64,000 bases of DNA from Struthio camelus (GCF_040807025.1 NC_090945.1:74349088-74413087), one strand, 5' to 3'; shown: positions 48,883 to 61,560, numbered from the stretch's first letter. Numbers and translations: made by a program. The notes: a model not told the origin generated them from the letters alone.

Positions 48883-48912
48883 GTTACTGCGCGCGCTGTA
48901 ACGCGCGCTGTG
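48883..48912. repeat. CpG-dense near-palindrome
   Basis: GTTACTGCGCGCGCTGTAAC (20 bp) is palindromic except for one base pair. It runs into a second GCGCGCTGT copy. Six CpGs within about 25 bp stand out in AT-rich intron. Confidence 0.85.
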
Positions 48913-50269
48913 ATAATCACACAACACTGGATGACTGTTTCAGGTGCAGTTCACGTGTAACGAATGCTTCCTGTCTCGTGCGTTCTACACTGTGAGTGGG
49001 ATAGCGTAAGTTTTATAGGCTACCAGTGGCATTCATATAGATACCAGAGAACTGAAAATGGACAGGACGTGACACTAAGCATGAAGAAGGTGTGAAACTA
49101 TGTATTTTCACGGAGATCAGTGAAGCTAATTGTAATGAATTGTATTGTAATGAAGCATTAAGAGCTGTGGTAGGAGAATTACCATGGGTAGAGCCCACAG
49201 ACTTCACCAGCTGAGGGCTAAGCAAAGCCAGCGTTCTTCAAGAGTGTTGAAGAATGGCTTGACCTACCAGAATAGTGAGGTCTGAGCCTTTAAAGGCATC
49301 ATAAAATACTTGGTATTAGAGAGTTTCACTCAGTATTAAAGAAGGCTCTGAATTTGACATTGTTACTGCTCAGATTGCTTTTTAATGCGCAGTGAGTTTT
49401 CGGGGCCCAGGCCTTTCTTTGCTGTAGATAGAGACAACGTTTGTAATTATGTAACAAAGATACTCTCTGAAAACAGTTTGGGAAACCTTTGGAAATAGAG
49501 GACAGAAGAGATTGTGCCAGTTGGGGTTGCCATTGAAGTATGAATCTCTCACCACTCTGAGAGCAAAGAAATTGAGCTCTGAGATAGTGATGGGTTATGT
49601 TAAAAGTGTGGGTCTCTTTAGAAAGTTGGGGAGTGGTCAAATGGGGAAGATGGTTTTGTGTTATGACCGTCAGACTCAGTTTTTGATTTGGCTTTATTAG
49701 AGCTAGATTTTGATTTTTGAACAGGTCATGTAATTTCTCTCTTTCTTGACCTTGACAATCCGCCTTTTATTTTTTTCTTGATACCTTTTTGTCTATTTAG
49801 ATAAACATCAGGAAGAGGCAGTCTCCTACTGTGTGTTTCTGTAGCACAAAGCACAGTGCAACCCCAACTTTGAACAGAGTTTTCCAGTTCTACAACATGG
49901 ACAGAGGAGTTTACCAAAAGCAGAGTTGATACAAATTATTTTGCTGGCTGTTGAGCTGCAGCAGATCTTTAGGAAAATTTGGCAGAGAGAGTGTTGGCTC
50001 TACTTTTTTGATAATTTGTGCTTCAGTAGTTTATGATCTCATGTACCTCTGCTTCAGGCTAGATAATGAGTGTTGCCTGTGGTTATCACTTTCTGTGCAA
50101 TAGCTTGTATCTAGCCTGGACTAGAGGATGATAAACTTTTTTTCCATCTAAAAGGGTTGCTGTGCATCCTCCTGCCACTGTATGTATACTGCTGTTAAAG
50201 TGTAATAATCTGTCTCTGAACTGTGTTGCTCTGGCTCTTCTCTGACAGTGAGCATCCTGTCCAGGGTTG

Positions 50270-50289
50270 GAGAGAGAGAGAGAGAGAGT
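50270..50289 (+). repeat. (GA)n microsatellite
   Basis: Ten uninterrupted GA units. Confidence 0.9.
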
Positions 50290-53200
50290 GGATGACACGT
50301 TTCACTGGTGAATGAAGACTGTTAAGAGGAGCTGATGGTATATCATGCTGCTGTTTTTCTTAATCTTTAACTTGGGCCGGCAGAACTTCCTGTCATCTAG
50401 GGAGCACTTTCCAGTGTGAAAAAATGCCTTTGCTTGCTGAATTGGAGCCATGTCGTACAAGGCAATGCAGCGTATGTAGAGCTCAGCAGGACTATTTAGC
50501 CGTTGGTGCACGGGAGGCCAGCCTGGAGACTTTCTGGTGGTTTGATGGTGGTTTGCACAGAGCTCATTTTAAGATGGTGTGGTGGACTCTGCGTCTGGAC
50601 AGCACCGGTGGCTTGTAGGGGGGCAGTCATGGCTCCCTGCACCCATTTTCTGTGGGAGGAATATTTACTGTCACAGCATCCCATTGTGACCGACTGAGGA
50701 GTAGAGGGTACAAGTGGAGGGGAGAAGGCTTTCATAATCATTTTTACTTGTAAATACTCCTTTAGTTTGTCTTTACTTTGTTCTATTCTTGAAAGACTGA
50801 TTCTGAGACGATAAAGAATAAGCAACGAGGAATGAGCAGAAGCTATGAGTAAGATGTACAGTATAACTGAGCCCCAGAATATTTACAAGATCACACTTTG
50901 ATGTTAAAAGCAATTTCTTAAACAAATAGTTTGTTGACAGGAACACATTTCTTGGGTTTGAAAATTATTTAGGGTTTGTACAGTAATTGAAATGGCAGTT
51001 GCTTCATCACACTTAAGTTTATTGATTCCGTTAGTACATTGACCTTCTTTCTGCTGAACCACCCGTTTGAATGTCTGTGCTGCTTGGGATAAATGAAAAG
51101 CAAAAGATACCATTTTCCTAACTATGCAGGTCCCAGTTTTCTGCAATAAATAAATAAATGAAAGCAGACAAAGTAGTAGAAAAAGAAAAATCCCAGGAGA
51201 ACTGATACTTTGAATCTCTTTAGATTTTTGATCGATTTTTCAAAGCAACTTGGTGTTTATCAGAGGATTGTTTTTTCTGCAGGTCACTGGTGGATGCTGG
51301 GTTTGCTGGCCCAGTTAAAGTGGCAGCATCCATATTTCAGTAGTTTAAATAAGCAGAAATGCAGAAGGATATGAAAACTATCATATGGATGAGAGAAGAA
51401 AGCCAGCTGGAAAGTGTTATCTGTATGATTCTATTTTGTCTGTTGTACCTTTTAAATACTAGTGTCCACATTTATATTTTCCCCCAGAAAGACAGCTTAT
51501 AGTTGGGCAATGCTAAAAGATGCAAAATAAAAAAGGTGGAGCGTTGGCATATGAACTAAATGGGAGCGGGGAACTGCTGCCTTGCGGAAGGACACAAATC
51601 TCTTGTCTGCTTGTGTTCTGCTGGGCCAGCCGCTCCCTCCTCCTGCCTCTGGCCTCTTCAGAGCAAGCTGCCTTGTGCTGCAGCAAGTTATTTTGCTCAG
51701 TGTTATCTCACCTTCTTGAAGGATGGTGACTTCCAAGCCAAGCAATGCCTGTGCGAGCAGGAGCTGCTGCCTTGCCAGGAGCAAGTGATCCTCTGTCTTG
51801 TTCTGCCCTTCCCGAGTTCCTGGAGCTCTTCAGCCTGCAGCAGTTCCCCTGGACAGTGAGGTGTATAAAAGCTGGTGGTCTGGCATAACACCGAGTGCTC
51901 TTCCAGTCTGAGCGTGGCACTGAGAAATGAGCACTTCAGGTTTTGCTGCCTCTCCCTCAGATTTGATAGGATTTTTGCTTTTGCCCCTTAATCTGTGATG
52001 CAGTTCAGCCAGACTGAAAGGACATGTTTTGCTCTTTGTAGCTGGGAAACAGAACAAAACAAAGTAAAGATTTGGCCCTTGGGATAATTGAAGTGAGTAT
52101 AACCCATCGTTCGATGTCTTTTGGAAGGACAGTTGCTATTTTTAGCATTGATAATATATGCTGGGCTAATGGATATAAAGCTTCAAAAGCGCTTGTGTGA
52201 TATTCTGACCATTTTGTCATGTAATTCTGAGCACTCTGTTGATGTAAAGTTCTTTGATTACAACCAAGGCTCAATATGACTGTATCAAGCTAATATTCGA
52301 GGTCTCTTAGCAGCACGTAAATACTGGTAGAAGGGACGTTTAGCTAAGTCATCTCAGGAGCACCATATTTTTTAACAGCTTGATTTGTGCCTGGATTACT
52401 GCAGAGTGACTTCTGACGGGATTCCAAGAGCACCTTTGCGTGGGATTTGGCCCAGGCGTGCTGTGCTTTCACTGACGTCAGCCTGGACAAGTGGAACGGG
52501 AGAAATAAAAATTGGGAACTGTCATGCTCTTTCCAAAAGGTTTTCCAAACAGATTTGTTTTCTTCCTATGGCAGGATGGAAACTTTTGGATGCAGAGCCT
52601 GATTCAGAGACCAAAGGGATAAAATAGTCTTGCATTTATTAAATTGTGATGTGTGTTGGGCCATATGGCAGAGAGGCGGAAGAGGGGTGTTATGAAGGTT
52701 TTTCTCCAGGGATCCAACTCTCTGTGACTTCATTGAAGTTATTACAATTTTATTGTGTAGAAGCACTCAGAAGATGTTTTGAGAAGTGCGGTAGAGTAAT
52801 CGGAACTGAGCTGAATTAATTTCGGTCTTCTATATGGCAACAAATTCTTTGGCCCTATTACAAGGTTGGTCGCTTGTCATTTTTTTGATTGTGCTACTCT
52901 AAATTTGGGCCATCTGTGTGGGGTTGCATTCGTGTTGTTGCTCAGAAGTTTACAGGCTTTCTAACAGCCAAGTGGAAAGGGCGTTTCTCGTTATTGTGCT
53001 GATGGCTGAGACACTAAGTGCTTGTTGTTATGTTCACAAACGAGGATGCAGATTTTTGGCAAAAGCAAGGAGCCAGATTCACTCATTCAGATTAAGGTCT
53101 TGTTACAGTATGACTAAGGGGGCTGTATGCACCCACGTTGAACCGTTGGGTCGTTCATGTGAAACGAGGGCTAGGTTTCTGATAAATGACGGAATTGTCA

Positions 53201-54662
53201 TAATATTGTATCAGTTCCATTCTTTTCTTTTTTTTTTTATTTGACTTGAGCAGAGAAGAAAACAGGATCTGATTTAATTTCCATTCCTCCTCCCTACAAA
53301 AATCTGTTTTACTGGCAAATTACAGTGATGAGAATTTCTGAAAATTTTATCAAGCAATACTTTCCATCTGACAAGACTGAAACTCCAAAGATGCCAGGAA
53401 ACCAGAAAGCTAGTGTGATGTTAATTAGAGGAGATGGTCTGGCTTTTGCTTTTGCCATCTCACTCCATTTTGCTCTCATTGCATCATTTCACAGAGAAAG
53501 CCCAGTAACTATTCTAGGTTCAATAGCCAGCTGATTGTCTTGTCTTTTATACTGCATAACATGAACAAAAAGGAGTTTATTTGCAGAAGTATGATGAAAT
53601 GTTTGTCTGTTATACATGAAAATGTAATAAACTTTGCAGACTTTCTGTGGCCTGAGCTTTGCTGGAACCGAAGGGGGGGGATGGGAACCAAAAGAGTGAC
53701 TGAGCACATAGAAGCTGCAAGAGATACCTGGAACAATTTCACTGTTACTGTTTTATTAGAATGATGATTAGGAACCAGTATGAATACTTCAAATACAGAA
53801 AGGCTTGTGCTTCCCACCTCCTGACTTAGAGATGCATAAGGACTAAATTAAAGTAAATATGCTGTACTGCATACGTTCAGCGTTCTTGCTCTCTGACAGG
53901 TATCCAGCTCTTTTCAGTGCCAGCCACTTCCTAATGAAGTAGCAGAAAAGATTGAAAAGAGGCTGCTCACCATCCGCCAGTTGTGGTTTTGCTGCTGGGT
54001 AAAGAGGAATACATGGTTTATGGGGGCCAAACGCAGAACAAGCAAGAGGAGGCAGGGTGCTAGAGCAGCAGAGAAGGAGCTCATCTAGGAGGGTGGCAGA
54101 CTGGTTCTGGTGCTTGCTGTAGGAATTATTTATGCCTTTTTCATTAAAGGTTCATTGGTTAAACTGCATAAACGGATTAAGGTAGTGGATTTAGAGTCTA
54201 CAGCTGTGGTATGGATACTCGTCTCAGGTGAAGTGCTCTGGAGTCTCTCTGCCTAAGGCGTGTAAGACAAGGTTTTTAGTGATTGTTTCGGGTACGTCCA
54301 TGTTGGCTGTGTTGCTGGCCTGAATATTAGTTTTTTGGTTAACTACTGCTGCAGTGAACTCCTATCTTGTATGGTTTAAAAGCACCTGCTATCAAATAAA
54401 CAAATCAGTCCAGCATTAAAAATAAGCATGAATTTAAGCTCAAGCTTCTTTAGTCCTGAGGTCACAGACAGTGACCACATTCATTGATCCACAGTGTGCA
54501 GGGTACATTGGCTTTCAGAGGATACATCTCAGTGGATGTACCAGGACCTCGTCCTCTGCAGGAGGAATTAACCCAGGTATTGGGGATGAGTTTAACCATC
54601 CCATGGAATGACTGCACAATATTTCAAGCGTAGACAGTGCCATAATTAGAGCATATCCATTT

Positions 54663-54737
54663 TTTCCTTCTGTATTTACAGAAGGAAATTCTCATTTCTT
54701 GAGAGACTGCAGAGAATTCTTACAGAAGGAATTCTCA
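54663..54737. repeat. Palindrome and inverted/direct repeat cluster
   Basis: TTTCCTTCTGTA, two-base spacer, TACAGAAGGAAA is a perfect 12-bp inverted repeat (54663-54688). The arm word ACAGAAGGAA recurs at 54722-54731 inside a second inverted pair, GAGAATTC/GAATTCTC (54712-54736). Confidence 0.9.
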
Positions 54738-55834
54738 CTGTTCCCTTCCTGTGGCTTTGGGCGCTGAGTATTCCTAGGTCCATACCTGGTTGTGGGTTGT
54801 TAATGAAGTTTTCCACCACCTGTCTCCTTAGCATTCAGTAACGTGAACTGCTCTGCGTAGGAGTAGTTGGAATTTGTGAAAATCCAGCGGGCCAATAGGT
54901 CTTTTCCCAGCCCAATTAATTTTTAATGCTATCTCTCAGCTTATATATCACAGTATTTAAGACTTACCTTTTGTCCCATCCCTAATGTGTTTCCCTTTAT
55001 CAACCACTGTTTGTGTCTTTTTTTGATTTAGGGCTTTGCAATGCACTGCTGCCCCTTCATTAAGCTTTCTTTATGAATTGTTGGAGTTGGTAAGAAGGGA
55101 TCACCCTGGTGATCTGTTAAGCTGTTGAGTGTTGACACTTCAATGAAACTGAATCCGTCTTTGGCTTGCCATCACGTGCTGTGATGCTCCTGTCTGTCTG
55201 CTGCTTTACGCAAAATGAGAGGCAGTTTTAAGAAAGTGCCATACCTAAATTAACTTCTAAATTTAGCGTCGTATAATTGGAAGCATCCTGTTGATTGGAA
55301 CATGGGGGTGGGAGGCAGCGCTCCTGGGTTGTGTTTTCGAGGCAGATTTGTAAGACGCTCGGTGTAGGGACATTTGGGTGCTGCTGCCGGCTGTCCTGCT
55401 GATTTGTTGTTGCGATTTCCTGTTTGGGGTACCGTAGCATTTAAGCATCTCAATCAGCTGTCTGAACCTCCTTGTTCTAAGTGCTGTATACAGACAGCAC
55501 AAAATAGTAGTTTTGGGAACATTTGACAAACTTGTATGAATAAAACTAAGTTTCCTTATGCATTTAAATAAATCTGGCTGCTTTTTCCTGGAAGTGCTGT
55601 GCTGCTTCTTTGCTGTTAGTAAGATCAAAGGCCTAGTCTTGTGGAGATAAGTTCAGATACCAAAGCAAAGAGTTTTCAGTGTGATTACTTACTATAATTT
55701 ATTTAACTATAGTTATTTAATTATTTCAAATATTTCAGGTTTTTGGATACCCATTTTGAGGTTTTTTTTTTTTAAGGATCATTTAAAAAGACTGAGAACA
55801 CAGTACTTTCTGAAAAGCAGGTCTAGTTAAGGTG

Positions 55835-55940
55835 GCCTAAAATGGCCGTGAGTGAGAGTCGTTTCACAAGTCACTTTTGAAAATCTAGGCCTATCTAAAC
55901 ATTGAGTAAATATTGAGGAGCCTAATTTGAGGTCCTTGTT
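55835..55940 (+). repeat. Ancient repeat fragment ('ttttgaaaatctaggcc')
   Basis: AAGTCACTTTTGAAAATCTAGGCC and GAGGAGCCTAATTTGAGGTC follow the order of a common amniote repeat (GTCACTTTTGAAAATC, AGGAGCCTAAATTTAGG). Confidence 0.45.
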
Positions 55941-56370
55941 TAGAGACACTGATGTCTTTTTTTTTTTCTCCTTGCTTCATTTAATCCCTCTGTAAAAGGG
56001 ACCACAAGATATATATCTCACCATGCTGCTATCAGAGTTAATATTTTTAAAAGACCTTGGATACTTTACACCTCCAAAATATTAATTAATTTATTACTCT
56101 TGCCTTTAGTGGAGAAATACTTAGCGTCTCTGTCTGTATTGCTCTAAAATGAGCACGAAATTATTTGGTATTACTCTAAATTCATCCTGTGGGGAATCTG
56201 TACCAACAGATGGAGGCGGGAAATTCTGACAAGATCCCCTTTTGCAGGTTTTGTAGCTTAAGATTTCCCTCTGCCTTAACTAGTAGAAACATCTCTGTCA
56301 TGTAAAGCTGAATTTTTAAACTGTTCCCCTCTCTTATGTTGATGCCTACTTTGTGAAATATTCCTATTAA

Positions 56371-56434
56371 CATCACGTTTGTGATGTTAGATACAGGCGT
56401 TGTATCTCTCGTTGTGATGAGAGATACAGGCGTT
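56371..56434. repeat. Two hairpins with a 25-bp direct repeat
   Basis: CATCAC-GTTT-GTGATG (56371-56386) is followed by TGTATCTCTC, 8-nt loop, GAGAGATACA (56401-56428). The word TTAGATACAGGCGTT recurs as AGAGATACAGGCGTT, so direct and inverted copies overlap. Confidence 0.9.
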
Positions 56435-57159
56435 TCGACCCAGAGCGAGCCTGTGGCTTGTATTCATATTCAAATCCTAGTATCATCTATCTATGAAATT
56501 ATTCATCAGATTCATGTGTGAATGCTTTTAATGGTTTAATGTGTTCAGCTGATAACAAACTGCATGCTCAAACGTAATGTTGCTCTTTTTAGACTTGATT
56601 AGACTCTATCCTTGATTGTGATTTAATGGCTGTTCACAAGCTTGTTCGCTCTTGCTGTTGCATATTAAGTACCAAAGTATCCAGCCAGGTCTGCCAAAGT
56701 CTTTCAAGAGACCATGGTTTCTCAAGGCAGATGAAAAGCCCTAAGTAGGCTAGTGTTTGGATTCAGGCCTCGGATTGTATTTGATTGTTCTTGATCACCA
56801 AAGATTGTGTCCGTAAATCCCTGTGGAAATGTTTAAGAGCTCAAAGACTTGTCTCAGTGCTGGATTTTACTCTCCTAAAATCCTATCTAAACAATCAAAC
56901 AAAATCCTTTTTAAAGCAATTAGCACAAGCAATAGCAGTCAAAACAGTTCCAAATGTAAGTTTTATTCACCCTCTCCTTTTCATTTCCCAAATGCCTATC
57001 TGAGCTACTGTGCCAGGAAAAGCAGTGTATGGTTGGAAGTAGACTATTTTTCATATGCTATGTAAGATCTCATATTTGTCTATCATGGGTACTTATATGG
57101 CCCTGGTTACCATAATCTCAGCTTTTTAACATACGCTGTTTTTCACTGTGCCCTTGTGC

Positions 57160-57285
57160 AAGTATTGATTACTCTAATTCACAAACAAGAAGATGCAGGT
57201 GAAGCTAATGGGCCTATCAGGGATTTTCACGAGAAGTCTGTAGAGCAAGGACTTGATCTGAAGTCCTAGGTGAGTGCTATTACTA
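57160..57285 (+). repeat. MIR/CORE-SINE-like fragment
   Basis: AAGAAGATGCAGGTGAAGCTAA, AGTCTGTAGAGCAAGGACTTG and GAAGTCCTAGG resemble the GAGGCACAGAG..AAGT..GTCTGTGGCAGAGC..GGATTTGAACC order of MIR-type elements. Diverged. Confidence 0.4.
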
Positions 57286-57774
57286 AAGAATCCTTCTTTG
57301 CATAGGTATCTAGTTATCTCTATTTTAATTATGATGGGATTAGTAAAAAATGTGGTAGGCCTACATTAATTAGGAAGTTGTTTAAAGCCAAGCCTGATGT
57401 TATCCAGTATACCGGATGCCTGAACAGCGCAGTGATAGATGAGATGTCCTCAGTTGTTTTCTTGACAAGGGGTCAAATGGGGAAAGATGCATGGCCAGTA
57501 GAAATATGTGACCGCAGAAGTACGGCGATGTCTTCTAGTGATGTGCTCCTCACCTTTGGCTAATGTGTCTTTCATAAGCCCTAGTGAACTCATGATCCCT
57601 AAGAAAATATTTGTAAAACCGAATTGACTTTTAAAGTGTAGGTTCATTACACCTGATTCTCAGGTCATGTTGAAAATAGCATGTCAGAAATGGCATGTCC
57701 AAGTTTTACATCAGCGCTGATTTCCACAGCCTGTTGCTTTACTAATGAAATAAATAGTTTAAGAATTTGTAAGC

Positions 57775-57865
57775 CGTTTCTTACACCAGTTACTCTGTAT
57801 TGACTTCAGTGAAATTATTGCTGGTGTACTCCTGGTAACAGAGAGGAATCTTGTTGTTTGTGTCT
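57775..57865 (+). repeat. Ancient repeat fragment ('ttacaccagt...gacttcagtg')
   Basis: TTACACCAGTTACTCTGTATTGACTTCAGTG and GGTGTACTCCTGG resemble an amniote repeat carrying ATTTACACCAGTGTAACTCC and TTGACTTCAATGGAG. Confidence 0.4.
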
Positions 57866-58989
57866 CTCTCCTTTCCCTCCTCATGTCTCACCACGTTTAA
57901 TGAATCTGCCGTAAGATAATCTTGCAGTCTAATGTGCTTCATTTTAGCTGAAATATGAACATGAACTGGGTGCTTCTGAACTGTATTTTTGGTATATTAA
58001 GTAAGATATGTCAATTATTTAAAAAAAAAAAAAAGAGCAAAAGAGACTTATCACCTGTGCTTGGCAATGATACTGAGCTCGCTAGCCTCTTGTTAAGCCC
58101 ATCTGGGGATTAAATGCAAAAAGCTATACATGAAGAAATGATTTTGTTGTAATAAATAACCTGGTAAATGCAACCTAGCAGGGAAAAGCCATGCAAAAGA
58201 GAAAATTTTGCCTTCTGGTAAGGAGGTGCAATTGACTTGTTTTGAAAGTAGTCGTACAAGGAGACAGCTTCTTGCACCCTCCTTTAAAACACCTGCAAAG
58301 GTTAAAACCTCCAACATGCCTGTTCCAGTGCAAGTGGCTCTTTTGGGCTTACACTCGGTCCCATGCCTTCCTCACTGCCTGCTAAACGTCCTTCATGTTT
58401 CCGTGGGGAAATAATCATCCAGCTGACGTGGATCATGAAACACTTTTATGTGGATCATACCCAGCAACCAGTTTAATTACAACTGAAGTGGCAGATATGC
58501 CCCTTGTGACACAACCTCTCTTTTTTGGCACCAGGAGAAATATTTAGCAGCGGAGGAACTACTGAACCTTCAGGAAAATTTTATGCTTTTCTACTGTTCT
58601 GACCAGGTGACTCTTACGTTAGCCCAGCTGCCCCTTTCATCTCCCTTTCAGGAGAGAAGGAATATATATCTTGTGTTTTTAATGAATACCCAGCACGAGG
58701 ACCTTGCTTTTAAAACTGACAAAAAACTCTGTAAGCGTTAATTGCATGATAGTATTTTCTTAAAGCCGCAATTCTGGATTTTGTTGAGATTTAATGTAGG
58801 CATTTTTATTGGTTGTTAATCGAATCCTAGATATGGCTGGAACAAGATTTAGTTCCTATTTAATAATCCTGTAAATGCAAATATTGGAGCTCTTTTAAAT
58901 AAGCTGCATATTTTTCCCTTAAGCTTGTTGAAACTGATTAGGAATCACCTACAGTAAGTGGGTGTTTTAGCTACAGTGTAGACTATCTG

Positions 58990-59210
58990 CTTAATAAAAT
59001 ACATTACCACATCAAGGGAGTGCGGAGAGAAGTACTGGGACACACTAAGGGTGAGATTTTCAGCAGCACTTTGCAGTGCCTTAACTCTGCTCTCTGTTGT
59101 GAATTTTACCCTTCACTTCAAACAGAGCAAGGTGAGAGAAGCACCCAGTGCCCATCTTGGATAAACGGTGCACAGAGAACGCAGAAGCATTCTTTTCTTT
59201 TTTTTTAGTA
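58990..59210 (+). repeat. Ancient repeat fragment ('gagattttca')
   Basis: GGGTGAGATTTTCAGCAGCACTTTGCAGTGCCTTAACTC resembles the old amniote family with GTGAGATTTTCAAAGGCACCTAA. Weak, short match. Confidence 0.3.
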
Positions 59211-59779
59211 TGTTCTTTATAACGTGCTGGTTCAACATCCCTGTGAAACCCTAATTGTCTTGCTAAAATCAAAAGTCTTCTGCCAAAAGCGAGGACAGGT
59301 TAAAACTAAGTGAACTGAAAAGCAGCAGTTACACTTGCTGGCAGTGCTTTATGGTCTATGCCTTGTTAGCTTTTGTTGGATTTGGCTTACCTCCTTGAGA
59401 AACAATCCTCTCTCTTGAAGAAATAAGCCTCATGTTACCACCTGAAAATAATACAAAAAGTCCTTGGTTCTTCTTACTACATTCCTCCCATCTTCTTCCC
59501 TCCTTAACCTGGGTTGTTTGGCCATTTCTTTTCCAGCCCCTTTCCGTACTGAACCTGATAGCTAGAATACTTCTCATTGACTTATCCCCTAAAAACCCGA
59601 GTGTATCATGATGCTTGCCAGAAGTCATTCAAGCAAAAAGTTGCTAGTTTATGAAATAATTAATAAGCATATACTTACAAGAAATAGGCGATGTTAAAGT
59701 TTGTTCAGCCAAACCAAGCTTTGTGCTGTTGTTTTTATCCCCTCCTTCCTTTGCCAGCATCTCCATTAAATCATAAAAT

Positions 59780-60220
59780 GAAGCTGCAAGTGCTGCCGAG
59801 CGCGGGGGGTTTGGTGCAGTTTGCCAGCGGGCCGGGTCCCACCCTGCCTCCCCCAGCCTGGGAAATGACAGACTGCGCAAAGGAAACAACGAGGGTCCAA
59901 TTCCAAGTCAGAGAAGCAAGGAAGTTGTGTGGTGTATTAGCAACGCCTGGCTCTTGCCGGTGTCACTGAAAGCGCTGTGATTGAGGGTGACGCATCAGCT
60001 AAGCCCCCGGTGCAAGGGCCGGGCAGAGTTCTAGCCTTAAATTGGAATTTTCCATGGTTTTGCGATAGTCAGAGCATAACTCCGTGTTGGGGTTGATTGA
60101 CATGTGCATATTCTGATTGCCCGGAGGGGATGCGTCAGGGCTTCCTCGAAGCCCCTTGCAGCTTCTGCATCCCGGGGAGTGGGACAGGGCCGCGAGCCAG
60201 CCAGGCTTTGCAAGCTTACT
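59780..60220. promoter_or_regulatory. GC-rich patch with possible enhancer motifs in intron 1
   Basis: GC and CpG content rise in two blocks (about 59790-59860 and 59950-60200). Between them are motif-like words: GTGACGCATCAGC (CRE/AP-1-like) at about 59988-60000 and TTGATTGACA (PBX/MEIS-like) at about 60092-60101. No credible frame spans it. A conserved intronic element is the best inference. Confidence 0.3.
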
Positions 60221-60714
60221 TCCACTAGCTGTTCAGTGCCGCCTCTTCTGCCTAGAGCACCCAGGCCACAGACAAATTAGTTGCTATTAGTTGTCCCTCA
60301 GGATTTATAGAGTGAAAAATATGCCGAATATACTGTGGTATATTTTCTTTGAGTGCTGGAATTGGGAGCCTCCCTTAATCTGAAAGGGACAAGTTGCAGG
60401 AGCTTAAAGTGAAGAAAGTGTCTTCTGGAAATTCACTGCTGGAGAAGCTAAAGCAATTGCTATTGAGAGATGGTCATATTCATTTCAGGACCCTGCTTAT
60501 TAAGCATCCTTGTGGAAGGAGAGAGAGTTTTCCGAGGATGATATATTTTATACAGATTGAAAAATCTCTCACCACAGCTTGCTTTCTTTTCTAACTTGCT
60601 TCAGTGTTGGAAGGTCACAGAAGACTGCACATCTGCATATTAGGAAGGCTTTGGTTAGGCAAAAGCACCATGAGCGAGGTTATCTATCTGGTTTTCATGT
60701 CCAGTCCTTACCTG

Positions 60715-61085
60715 GGGCTGTGTTTGCAACCTTAAATAAATTCCTTAAGCCAAGTTAGACATCCAAATCTGTAGTTAAGCTCGTAAGTAGGACTGCTCTG
60801 ATTTTTATAGACACTGACTCCCACGGTGTCTTTATGTGCTACATCATGTGGGGGTTTGCAGCATCACTGACAACTAAATGTGGATTCAGGAACATAACTT
60901 GAGGTGTCCAAGTTTAGGAATGTCTGCCTTGACCTCCACAAGCTTAATTTTTTGCTCCTCTGTCAAGCTAACGTAATAATGCTTACCTAGCTCAAGAGGA
61001 CGTCAGGAGGACTGATGGACTGTAAGAGTTCTCATTATGAAAGTATTTTGATCAACCAGTAGCGGATATTTTCCATTTTATTAAT
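60715..61085 (+). repeat. Ancient amniote repeat, about 370 bp
   Basis: AGACATCCAAATCTGTAGTTAAGC, ACTAAATGTGGATTCAGGA, CATAACTTGAGGTGTCCAAGTTT, then a MIR-like tail (AATAATGCTTACCTAGCTCA...TATGAAAGTATTTTGAT) follow the order of abundant better copies (CACCTAAATCTGTAGTTAGG, AACTTTAGGTGTCCAAG, GATACTTACCTACCTC). One of the better preserved old repeats here. Confidence 0.5.
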
Positions 61086-61419
61086 AAAGAGTTATTGTTA
61101 CAGTGTAAGGAGGGAGGTTACTTTGGACCCACTGTCCAAGCACAGTGCAGTTGTCTTGTGGAAATATAACTGTCTAATATATTTTTGAATGTCAAGACCG
61201 TGGTGTTAAACACAGCCTGGTTTGATCCACCCTGCACCAAAGCAGATGAATCGCAGTTTCTTAAGGAGCAGTTAGATAGTTTCTTAGTGACATGTGCAAT
61301 ATCGTATTGATGAGATAAGGGCTCCTTTGTGGTACTCTGGATTCATAAATATGCTGGCTGCATGGGCAGGGTCAGACAGTTTGAGCATTTTATTAAAAAA
61401 AAATAATCTACTGTTTTGG

Positions 61420-61560
61420 TAAAGTGTCTGGGCCAAATTCCAATCTCATTTTCATCATAAATGTGCATATTCCTGGCAAAGAGAACAGAGGAGCTTATAG
61501 CCACACTGGGGACCAGCTTCCTTTTGATTACGTGTGGACCAAAGTGTAGAGCTCTGAGTT
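61420..61560 (+). repeat. Ancient repeat fragment ('gggccaaattc')
   Basis: GGGCCAAATTCCAATCTCATTTTC resembles the start of the 'gggccagattctgatctcagtta' amniote family. Only this edge is recognisable, so the 3' limit is uncertain. Confidence 0.3.

Larger units (their letters stand above)
47451..55834. other. Intron 1 sequence, no exon seen
   Basis: Contains the TG and GA microsatellites, the CpG near-palindrome at 48.88 kb and the palindrome cluster at 54.66 kb. The 51.5-51.9 kb stretch is GC-richer and open on both strands for 60-99 codons, which is consistent with composition. Confidence 0.55.

Noticed and set aside
50496..50825. 109-codon minus-strand frame
   Set aside because: Mixed composition with no motif and overlapped by plus-strand frames; chance is the simplest explanation.
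55263..55628. 121-codon minus-strand frame
   Set aside because: No recognisable domain, overlaps other frames of similar length, ordinary intron setting.
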